NCBI GenBank assembly: GCA_021464415.1 | Contig: CM038467.1 | Coordinates: 17,075,127 to 17,139,126 of the forward strand | Length of the DNA: 64,000 bases | Direction of reading: 5' to 3' | DNA from: Lonicera japonica | Taxonomy: Eukaryota; Streptophyta; Magnoliopsida; Dipsacales; Caprifoliaceae | Part shown: one piece after another, positions 23,701-33,153 of the stretch | Numbering within the stretch: position 1 is the first letter of the stretch | Layout: the number at the start of each line of letters is the position of its first letter | The notes under the pieces: generated by a model | The model's database searches: none | The model's input: the letters and a program-made list of their open reading frames with translations, nothing else | Told to the model about the DNA's origin: nothing | Translations under genes and position numbers: made by a program

Positions 23701-25000
23701 GGAGTGGCAATCCAAGTATACCTGAATGTCGTTTGCCCTAACCATACCAGGACCAGACTTCAAGTAGAAGTTAATATCAAGGGAATTTCCAATCTTAGTA
23801 ACAATAACATACCCATCGTTTAAGTTCACTATAGGGTCAGGGAAGCCAAGCTGGCTGAGGCTTCAGCTTAACCCTTACAGCGGATTAAGAAAACCTAGTA
23901 ATGGAAGGTAGCCTTGCCGTTTTTAATATTGCAATAAAGTTTTGTTTGATATAGGGGTATGTTACCCTTTTGTATTGGTAGTGTGCACTGTAAGTTGGAG
24001 TTTGAAACTAAAGAAGTTAAAATCTTATATTAATATTGGAATGCCTATATGTGGCAATGTTTACTAGTCGTTGCACTATAAGTATCTCCATTTTTTCTAT
24101 GGACTTAGGGAAAATGATTTCGTCATTTTAGGGATGAATGCTTACGACTAAAATTTGGATATATATTGGTTAGGTAAGCACCAAGCCATGGTAGATTGCC
24201 ATTCCAGAAGAATCGTTATCTTTCATTCACGGAACGAGAAAGTTGTTTTCTCGAGGAGAATTACGAACTATACTTTGTAACCTATGTCGCTTAGAAGAAA
24301 TGATGAGATTACATTAGATGGTTAGCAAGCATTATAAGTATCGAAACCTTACGACTAACTCTTTATGGTACCCTTGCTGTCAAGAATTTGTGGACGTATT
24401 TCGTGATGGCTTACCCGAACTGCCCCGTACCAAAAGAGTAAATTTAGTATTGATTGGTTGCCAGGAGCCGCACCTATTCCAATTGCACCCTTCCGTTTGG
24501 CTTCAACAAAACTTAGCAAACCCAAACTCATCTAAATGATCTCCTGGACAAAAAGGTTCATATGTCATAGCTTATTTCCACAGGGAGCACCTTTTTCGTT
24601 TACCAAAGAGCCGTTGGATCTCTTCATTTTTTTATTGATTATCGTTAATTGAACCGAATCACCATTGCACACAAGTATTCCATCCATGTATAGACAACAT
24701 TTTCGATCAACTTCGAGGCGCCTATCTCCTTCTAGAGATTGATCTGCGACCAGGTTATCATCAATTTCACAATTGTGAAACAGACATCCCCAATAATAAT
24801 TTTCCGTATTCATTGTAGTCATTTTGAATTCCTAGTTATGCCATGTAGGGTAAATAATGCACTGGCCACGTTTATGGAACATATCTTCGATCCTTTTGGA
24901 TCAATTTGTAGAGATCTTGATAGAATTATTCCACTTTCCTCGAGGACTTTAGTGGGACATAAGTTAGTTGTCTATTGACGGGTATATGAAATCCCCAAAA
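20724..25000 (+). mobile_element. Decayed Ty3/gypsy retrotransposon
   Basis: The 5' LTR is placed at 20724-22456 (TGTTATAACC...GTCACA, 1.73 kb) and is followed by a primer-site-like TGATATCAGAG at 22460-22470. Gag remnants start near 22965 with PPQFKGSPEPEVTERW. Reverse-transcriptase remnants in several frames lie at 24370-24960: FVDVFRDGLPELPRTKRV, then IDNIFDQLRGAYLLLEIDLR ending in PGYHQ, then HFEFLVMPCRVNNALATFME. Many stops and shifts show an old, inactive copy. Integrase and a 3' LTR were not found, so it is truncated near 25000. Confidence 0.82.
22460..22470 (+). other. Retrotransposon primer-binding site (variant)
   Basis: TGATATCAGAG lies four bases after the LTR end. The usual plant initiator tRNA-Met site is TGGTATCAGAGC. 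The related fragment at 2901-2910 keeps TGGTATCAGA, so the G-to-A change here is probably decay. Confidence 0.65.
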
Positions 25001-26493
25001 TAAAATTAAATAAAGACTAAATTTTGAGGAGTGAATGCCAAAACGAAAAGCTTGATAAAAAATGGCTTCCAAAGCATAAATGCACTCGCTAAATAATTGG
25101 TCTCGCCACATAAAAGCTAGCAATCATAGATTTGTTGATCTGGGCAGGTAAAACATTGTCTAGTGGTGCAAAAGTCCGTCGATGTTCAAATCAACTTTTG
25201 ACCACATGGGTCCGTCTCCACTTCACCTTAATTTATTAAAAACAATTACCAACATAAAATATTTATATGTGGTGTAGCCTTGATAAGATTTTGAATCCAT
25301 CTATCTACACGTAAAGTACTTCATTTAACTTTTTAAAAATATCTGCATTTAAGAGTTACACGGCACTTAGTAAAAAAAATAAAAATTTAAAAAATTATTT
25401 GTTTAGTTTTAAAAAATTATATTTAAAAAAATATTGTTTGTTTAATTATAACACATTTGAAAATTAATTTTTTTAATATGACAATTTTACCCTTATTATT
25501 TTATTTTGATTACATGATTTTAAATAAAAATAAGAAAAATTATATAATTTAAATCCTTGAACCAAGTATAATAGTTTTATAAGTTCAAATGTTAGGAAAA
25601 TGTCAATTACAAATGTAATGTTATCTTTAATTTGTATATCTCCTTTACACATCATGTCATCTGAATTTCATAGAATTGATCAAAACGAAGTGGGAGTTGT
25701 TCATTAACAAAGGGCAAAGGAGCTGATCAAACAATTATGGAGCTACATGAATAATTGAGGGTAAAAAAATATTCCCACCAAAACTACTGACCTAGATAAG
25801 GAGGTACATGGCTGTAAAATTACGGTTGGTGATGGTGGTGGTGGATGCAGTGGTTGTGGTGTAGGCGGTGGCTATGGCCGAGCCGGTGGTAGTTGTGGCA
25901 GTGGTGGCGGTGGTAGTTATGGGAGCGCTATGTAATTTTGTTAAAAGAAAGAGGGTAAAATAAATATTTTACACCTTATTTTGAATGAAAATTTTAAGTT
26001 TTAAATGATAAAAATTAAGTAACCACTTAATTTTTTTTATTACTAAACAACTTTTCAAACCATTTAAATTTGAAAAATTTTAAGTTTTCATATTTAAATG
26101 ACAAGTGAACAACTCCTTAAATTATATTTTTGGACAAACTAAATGTGTGCCATAATGTCATATTAAAAATAATTTACTTTTTTACAAGAAAAAAAACAGA
26201 AGAAGATAAGTTTAAAGAAAAGGGGAAATATGATGCTTACAAACGCATTATAACTATAGTAACCGCAATAAATACAATATTATATTAAAAGAGAAAAAAA
26301 AATTGCAAAATATTAAAAGAAAAGCAGGGGTTTAGGAATAAAACAGAAGGCAAAAAAAGTCCCACACCCACTACTGTAGCAAAGTTATGCTACCATACAA
26401 CACACACCCATTCTACTTCGTCAAACTGTTCCAACTTAGCTTAAAATCTATCAACGATCGAGATTGCATGATCGTAATTCTACTTCTCCACTC
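25001..26493. other. Intergenic DNA 3' of the SBT gene with a GGT-rich tract
   Basis: This is mostly AT-rich with no gene. The 25825-25930 tract is an imperfect GGT repeat. In one plus frame it reads as Gly-rich peptide (GGGGCSGCGVGGGYGRAGGS) ending at an ATG-TAA, but without an upstream start codon, so it is treated as simple-sequence DNA rather than a gene. Confidence 0.5.
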
Positions 26494-28821
26494 TTACAAC
26501 GGATCTATTTGAGTAACCAAAATGGGGCTCCGAACCACATGCTTACCATCCATCCAAGACAATGACCCGAATACAGCACCCGAGTCACCCAGTACCAGAT
26601 TCTTACTGTCAGCTTTAACAGTCACAAAGTACCTCATCTTCGTTACCTTCTCCGAGAACACTAACTTCCCCGGGTTCACCGTCACCGTCACCCCTTTGGG
26701 CAACTCAACTTTCACTCTGTATACCGAATTCGGCGGACCCACATTCGTCACCGTCCTAACGAATGTCTTGCTCGATACGCCCATCGATGAGCTCGAAAAC
26801 ACCGCTGCAATTGACGGGTAGTTCAGATTCCCCGGCACCGGCGTTTTCATTGGGCAATTCACCGGCGATTTAGTAATCACCTGAATCGTCTTTGGCCCGT
26901 ACCCAATCGAGCACAAAAAGTTCACGTAATCAGTGTGAGAGATGTCATAAACTAACCCTGGATCCATTGCTAGATCCAGATTTAAATGTCCGGCACCAAC
27001 ATCGTAAGGGGTGGTGGGTTTGCCAGTGGACTCATCGGTCATGGGTTGGAACCGATTGTCGGTTATGCTTGCGGTCGTCATCATGGCGGATCTGATTGCC
27101 GCCGGGGACCAATCAGGATGCGCTGATTTAAGCAAAGCAGCGGCTCCACTAACGTGAGGACAAGACATTGAAGTGCCGGAGAGAATATTGAATTCTGTTC
27201 TCCGGGTATCGGAATCTAATCCGGTGGGACCAACGGCGTCGGTCCAGGCTGCAAGAATGTTAACCCCAGGCGCGATTAAGTCCGGCTTCAAGATCTCCGG
27301 GTTCATTCCGTTTGGTCCCCTGCCTGAAAACGAAGCCACCACCGGAGCCGGCTTAATTCCAATAATTGTACCTCTGAAATTAATACTAGCTGTCGGAAGT
27401 GGAGTTGAGGCAATATAGGACTTAATTGCATCCCCTTCACCCGCCCCAACTGCACACGCCGGAATGAGATGAGCATCACCGACAAGTCCTTCGCCGTTTG
27501 AAACTCCGTTAGCAAGAATCATTCCTACACCACCAGCCTTTTTTACCACCAAACCCTTGGCCACTCGGGGACTACTTCCCCTATCACAAATCACAATTTT
27601 GCCCCTCACTAATCTGGGATCCAAAGAATTCTCCATACACAGGGAAGCAGATAGAATCCCATTTTTACCTGGATAAACCAAGGGATACATTTTTCCACTG
27701 AGTGGAAGTCCCGCATACAAAGATACACCGGAAAGCTTCTTCCCATTTCCTAAAACCACATCGGCAGGGAAATTCCGATCGATTGTCCCGGCTCCAACCG
27801 TGGTAAGCCACGGGGCTAAATTAGTAACAGACATTCCATTAGGCCCATCATTTCCAGCCGAAGAAGAAACAAAAACTCCTCTAGCAACAGCACCATAAGA
27901 ACCAATTGCAATTGGATCCAGATAATACGGTGAAGAGATGCCATCACCGCCCCCAATTGAAATGGATATAACATCCACGCCATCATTAACAGCAGCATCG
28001 AATGCAGCGAGAATATCAGAATCAAAACAACCCGAATCTTTCCAGCAAACCTTATAGATAGCCAATCTTGCTTTAGGAGCGACACCTTTAGCAATACCAG
28101 AAGCATAACCGGACATACTAGCTTTAAATGAGTACCTACCTGCGGCAGTTGACGCCGTGTGAGTCCCGTGACCATCGGCATCTCTCGGAGACCTAAATTC
28201 AATTGTATCATTAATTCCCCTTCCCATTCCGGGTCCGCCTATTCCTCCGCTTGCTTCGTGTCCTTTGGAGAAAAATCTAGCTCCCACAATTTTCCGATTG
28301 CAATTTCTGGAAGTGAATTTGACTCCCGTCTGGCAAACCCCTTTCCAACGGCGAGGAACAGGGCCCAGATTCATATCGGAGAAGCTCCGTCGCTCCGGCC
28401 AGATTCCGGTGTCGAAAACACCGACGATTACATCGGATCCATAATCGGATTCGGACCAGAGACCTTGCTGGTTTCGGAGGCCGAGGAACTGCGGCGAGCG
28501 GGTGGTGTGGAGGTGGCGCCGGCGGTCTTCGAAGGCGGCGAGGATGGAGGGGTGCTGGAGAACGGCGGCGGCCTGAGATGGAGTGAGTGAAGCTGAAAAG
28601 CCGCGGAAAACGGTGTCGTATACGTGGAGGATGGTGAGTGGGTCGGTGAACTCGGAGCTGTACCAGTGGTAGTGAGTAGGGAAAATGGAGGGTTTTGAGT
28701 AGCCATCAACGCGAAATATGTAGGTTTTAGCGGACTGATCAGCTGAGAGAGTTAGGGTCTTGAGGATGAAGAAGATGAAGAATAAAAGAGAACCAACAGA
28801 AGAAGGGAGAAGAGAAGCCAT
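26494..28821 (-). CDS. SBT1.6: Subtilisin-like serine protease, SBT1.6 type
   Basis: An intact, intronless 775-residue ORF, the usual length for plant subtilases (S8A). It is a secreted endopeptidase expected in the cell wall. Signal peptide about 1-26; inhibitor I9 propeptide about 32-106, ending before HTTRSPQFLGL, the usual maturation junction. Catalytic triad: Asp137 in GVFDTGIWPE, His218 in DGHGTHT, Ser551 in SGTSMSCPHVSG; oxyanion Asn324 in SSAGND. A PA domain lies at about 380-470 and an Fn3-like C-terminal domain at about 665-770. Blocks such as KTYIFRVDGYSKPSIFPTHY and SESDYGSD match Arabidopsis SBT1.6 better than other SBT1 members from memory. The start is the first ATG and gives a good signal peptide. 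No key residue is missing. The biological substrate is not inferable. Confidence 0.96.
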   Translation of the reverse strand: MASLLPSSVGSLLFFIFFILKTLTLSADQSAKTYIFRVDGYSKPSIFPTHYHWYSSEFTDPLTILHVYDTVFRGFSASLTPSQAAAVLQHPSILAAFEDRRRHLHTTRSPQFLGLRNQQGLWSESDYGSDVIVGVFDTGIWPERRSFSDMNLGPVPRRWKGVCQTGVKFTSRNCNRKIVGARFFSKGHEASGGIGGPGMGRGINDTIEFRSPRDADGHGTHTASTAAGRYSFKASMSGYASGIAKGVAPKARLAIYKVCWKDSGCFDSDILAAFDAAVNDGVDVISISIGGGDGISSPYYLDPIAIGSYGAVARGVFVSSSAGNDGPNGMSVTNLAPWLTTVGAGTIDRNFPADVVLGNGKKLSGVSLYAGLPLSGKMYPLVYPGKNGILSASLCMENSLDPRLVRGKIVICDRGSSPRVAKGLVVKKAGGVGMILANGVSNGEGLVGDAHLIPACAVGAGEGDAIKSYIASTPLPTASINFRGTIIGIKPAPVVASFSGRGPNGMNPEILKPDLIAPGVNILAAWTDAVGPTGLDSDTRRTEFNILSGTSMSCPHVSGAAALLKSAHPDWSPAAIRSAMMTTASITDNRFQPMTDESTGKPTTPYDVGAGHLNLDLAMDPGLVYDISHTDYVNFLCSIGYGPKTIQVITKSPVNCPMKTPVPGNLNYPSIAAVFSSSSMGVSSKTFVRTVTNVGPPNSVYRVKVELPKGVTVTVNPGKLVFSEKVTKMRYFVTVKADSKNLVLGDSGAVFGSLSWMDGKHVVRSPILVTQIDPL

Positions 28822-28874
28822 TTTAGAGAGGAGAGTGACAGTGAGAGTGAGAGTATGCAGAGAGTGAGGTGGAG

Positions 28875-28881
28875 TGATATA
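28875..28881 (-). promoter_or_regulatory. Possible TATA box of the SBT1.6-like gene
   Basis: The minus strand reads CTTATATCACT about 55 bases upstream of the ATG. That would give a leader of only about 25 bases. It is a weak match and other AT-rich sites are nearby. Confidence 0.3.
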
Positions 28882-28899
28882 AGGAGGGGATAATTGTTG

Positions 28900-30429
28900 T
28901 GGGAATTCTTTTTCTTTTTCTTTTTTTTTTCTGGTTTATGTTTTATTTAAATAAATAAATTACGTGGAATACAAAAATAAATGGGGGGAACTGGGGATAT
29001 GATTTTGTCGTAAGTAAAGATTGCTGAGTCAGCCCCCTATAAATGCGGAGGAAAGAACAAATAATTCGAAATTATTGATGTCTCCGGGGAAACGGTGTCG
29101 TTATGCCCTCGTTTTTGAGATAACGACGCCTGAGTGAGTTTTTCTCTTTCGCCAACCGAACCTTGCACCGATCACAGCTACTGTTTTAAAGTGAAAAAAA
29201 ATAGAAAAAAGCATTAATGGTGATTGGAATTGTAGTGGTCAATTTTATTTATTTACCTTTTCATGAAATATGAAAAAGGAGGTGTTAAGTTTGAGGACCC
29301 AATGACTTAATTCAACCCAAAAAAAAAAGAGAACAACAACGCGATTCGTATGCATCAACGTCTACGCACACTAATTGAAATAGGGGCAAACACAATAGAC
29401 GTTGAAGCTATTTTGTAATATATGCATTCATTATTTATTATGGTGAACGGCCTAAACATATTTCGCTCGAATTTTAAATATATGCAAGAATCGAATTCTT
29501 TGTCTTTGTCTAAACGCATTAAAAAAAGTGTGGACAATCAGTTAAAACCTGATACCTGACGGCAGTAAATTAAAAGCATGGCCAACACGTTTAACGACTA
29601 GCTAACAATTTTTCACTATCCAACTAACTCTCATCTTTCTCGCCACTCCCATCAAATGTGAACAGCGGGATTTATCACATTGTAACAACTAGTTCTTTAT
29701 ACTTACAAAAAGAATTAGTCCTTAACATTTGAAATTATCTGAAAACATATTACTATTTTTTATTAACTTGTGTCTACGACTATTAATAATAACAATCTTT
29801 ACCAATTCACTAAAAGGTGGACGTAAATCAAACTTACTATATATTCATTGGTCAAAAGAATCACCCTTATTAAAAATCTGTATGTTATTCCTGCTCATTC
29901 TTTTTCTTACGCATGTCCATAAATTCCTGAATAAATAATGCTTCTTATCCTAAAAATTTGTTTAACCTTCCTTAAATATGGTATTATTACATTGCATCTC
30001 TCAACGTAAAAAATATATACATTATAATTACTTTCATGAAACGGTTTCTATGCGACATTTTGATTTTGTGTTACTTATTCTAAATATGAAAAACTAGGAT
30101 TAAAAAGCTGCCACCACAACAACAAAGATTTAATATCTTATCAACAAAGCTACCACGTCCTTTGAAATTATGCCAAAATTCACATACTTTTGTTGTTTCT
30201 AATACTACCAATTTCTTTCCAAATGTTTTTATTTTATTTTATAAAAGTAATGCTTTTATTTATTTTACTTTTTTTTTTGAAATAAGAATACTTTTATTTT
30301 TACAATAAGCACGGAAATAACATTCACAAATTATATGCGTTCTTATGTTTAATTTTTCCTTGTAGAGGGGTACGATTATGCAAATAATCCCCATCATTTT
30401 TTGAAGAATGAATTATCTTTCTTTTCTAA
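28900..30429. other. Intergenic DNA upstream of the SBT gene
   Basis: Nothing gene-like was found. It includes a T-rich stretch at 28910-28932, and probably the SBT promoter in its first part. Confidence 0.5.
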
Positions 30430-30959
30430 GAGTGTGTTTGATTGGCAATATTTTCTACGGAAAATGAGCATTTTTTACTTGATTTGACAACTTAAGGTGT
30501 TTGATTGGCTTTTTTTTCTCGGCAATTCAATTCCCACTTTTGCCTCACACATGTGCATTTCAAGGCAATTGAGGAAAACATTTTCTTTGGGGGGGAGGTG
30601 GTTTTTGTTTTCCATGCTTGGGCACGGTTCACGAGACAAGATTTTTATTATTTTCTACATTAAAATTGCCATAACTTAAAATATAAAATTCAAAATAATA
30701 TAGAAATTTAATATTTAAAATCTACTAATCAAGATCAATTAAACAAGATTTATCATGATTATATAATTATGTAAAAAAAATAACAATAATTTTTTCTACA
30801 TTAAAAATGCCATAATACAACCAATATTTTTCGGGTAGAAAATTAAGGCAATCAAGCACACTGCACTACATTTTTCATACAACTCAATTCTAGGCAATTC
30901 AATTACCTATAACTTATTTTCTTTCCATACAAATTTCATACTTACAATCAAACGCAACC
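30430..30959. mobile_element. 530-bp PIF/Harbinger-like MITE
   Basis: The ends are GAGTGTGTTTGATTGG and, reverse-complemented from the right, GGTTGCGTTTGATTG. They are flanked by the 3-bp duplication TAA (30427-30429 and 30960-30962), the hallmark of PIF/Harbinger insertion. A second GTGTTTGATTGGC occurs internally near 30498. No ORF of note. Confidence 0.75.
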
Positions 30960-31898
30960 TAAATATTAATAATGTCTATCTTTAGTATATCTCATAGATT
31001 TTGTCATTGAATATGACACTTGATGTGAATTATTTATTTGTCAGACACTTGTTGTGATTTGGTTGCTTCATGATTGAATACGCATAAAATATCAGTGTCA
31101 CCATCCCCTGAATCCCTGATACTAATTGTGTGAATTAACTTACGCAAAATGGCACGTTAATTGCGAGAGGCACCTACCGACTTGAGGATGCTCAAATGAA
31201 ATATGCATGAATTTTTAAGTTTTAAAATTTTGAATTATAACAATAGGATTCCGACATCTAACTTCTTCCCATCCCTTTTGGACATCAACCAACAGTTATC
31301 ATTTTGGCACGATCTCCGTTCTGACATAAATTTGTACCCACTTCCACATAGTTGAAGTGTCAACAAGACCTCTTCTTTATTGATTCCAAAATTGATTAAT
31401 TTTGAATGCTATCCTACAACTTTTAAATATTTTGCATTTTTTTTGTGCAACATTGGTTTCAGAAAGAAAAAAAATGAAAAAGACTGCACTACATATCCTA
31501 TTTAGAGTTGCTCAAGTTTATAATTGATTATGCTAAATTTTTTATTGTTTCAAATTTCAATAGTATTCATCAACTTATTTTATAAAAGATAACACTCTAT
31601 TTAGTGTCTATTCTATTACTAAATCTTCTTTTTTCAGTCATTGAAAAAAATAAAATTAACGTTTATAGTATTATAAAATAACAACATATTGAAGCTGTGA
31701 TGACACTATTTTTTTGATAGTTTTTTTATTTTATCCATATCACTTTTATTTTAAACAAAATATTTATAATTAAAAAAAATCCATCTTCTTAATAATAAGT
31801 TTAAATTAATAATAAGTTTACATTAAATTTACATATAAAAAAATAAATATATATACATACATACACGTGTGTATCTAGTATGTTAAAAGATAAAATAA
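30960..31898. other. Gene-free AT-rich DNA
   Basis: No coding potential and no element with identifiable ends was seen. Confidence 0.5.
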
Positions 31899-33153
31899 GG
31901 GTGTTTTTGTTTACACCCACCGAAATATTCTTCTCACCCCACTTAATTCTTAAAATTTAATAGGAAAAATTAAAAAATATTAACCAAACACATCCTATCT
32001 TTATACTCCTCTTTTAACCCCATGTTAACCACCATTTTCAATAGCAAAAACTTTGCAAACAAAATTTTTATATATTTTTACCCTTTCTAATTCCGAGTCT
32101 ACCAAATCCATCTTCTCTAGTGAATATTTTACGGTATGAATCTTGGATCGGATTATTGTTGGTTAAAGAGATTAAAAGCCAATTATCGAGTAAAGGACTA
32201 TACATACATATATATACATATCTATAAACGTGATTTTTTCATGGTTGATCGATATTTCCTTATTATTATGAACACCATGAGATTCTTTGCTCAATATGAT
32301 GGATTATATGCTTTTGCGGATTTAAAAATTCTATTTCTCTCCAAAGTGCTTTGAAGTTATTGTTGTTGTAAATTCTCAACAAAAATTGGTGGGGTAAAAA
32401 GAATGATTTGGTGGGTGAATTTAAATTTTCCTTTTCTCTAAGTACTTGTTTGGTTGTGAAAATTAGACAAGGTGAGATTAGGGGTGTTTTCGGTTTCGGT
32501 CGGGATAGAAACTAGCGTACCCCAAACCCTCTCCAAATTTTATAGTTCGGTTTCGGTTTTCGTACCTATGAAACCCAAACCCTCTCTAAATTATTCGGTT
32601 TCGGTCCGGTTCGGTCTCATTCGATTTTTTTTGTATTGTTAAAACTCTAGTTCAAAATTGCACTAAAAATATAAATTCACTCAAAAGGCGTTACAAAAAA
32701 ATTATATAATGTATTTATTTTATTAATTAGCTTAAGTAATTATTTATAAATGTAAATAATCCATAGAGTTTGGTCATTTATATAATGTAAATGTTGTAGG
32801 AAAATTTCCTTTTTTTTTCAACGTATTGTAAAACAACTTAAGTAATTACATTAAGTTAGCAAAAATATTTTTTTAAAAGATTCGATTTTTTCGGTCCAAT
32901 TCGGGGACCCTAAATCCCCAACTCATACCGACCCAAATCAATCGGTTTCAGTTTTGATTTTTGATTTCGATTTCGATTTTTTTTTCAGTTCAGGAAATTT
33001 CAAATCACAACGGTTCGGTTCGGTTCGTTCGTTCGATTTTCGGAATTTCTAACAACACCCCTAAGTGAGATGAAATAACCTTAAGAAAATTAGTGGAATA
33101 AGTTTATAGATAGAGTGAGAAGCATGCTTTAGTGGGTGTGTTTAAAATTACCT
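31899..33153. mobile_element. TIR transposon, family with CACCCAC subterminal motif (copy 1), interrupted by a hAT element
   Basis: Left end GGGTGTTTTTGTTTACACCC; right end reverse-complemented AGGTAATTTTAAACACACCC. Both are followed by a CAC-plus-TTCTCAC pattern. The flanks TAAAATAA (31891-31898) and TTAAATAA (33154-33161) agree at 7 of 8. A second element (32479-33063) sits inside it. Related copies lie at 51727-53171 and 56521-57652. No transposase ORF. Confidence 0.65.
32479..33063. mobile_element. 585-bp hAT element nested in the 31899 transposon
   Basis: The ends are TAGGGGTGTTTTCGG and, from the right, TAGGGGTGTTGTTAG. The flanks GGTGAGAT (32471-32478) and AGTGAGAT (33064-33071) agree at 7 of 8. 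Both ends are rich in TTCGGTTTCGG repeats, typical hAT subterminal repeats. No coding sequence. Confidence 0.8.

Noticed and set aside
25790..25935. Gly-rich protein reading
   Set aside because: No start codon lies in frame after the nearest upstream stop, and the composition is explained by a GGT repeat.
28159..28709. Long ORFs of 93 to 143 codons opposite or in other frames of the SBT gene
   Set aside because: They overlap an intact, fully conserved subtilase frame and have no family features of their own.
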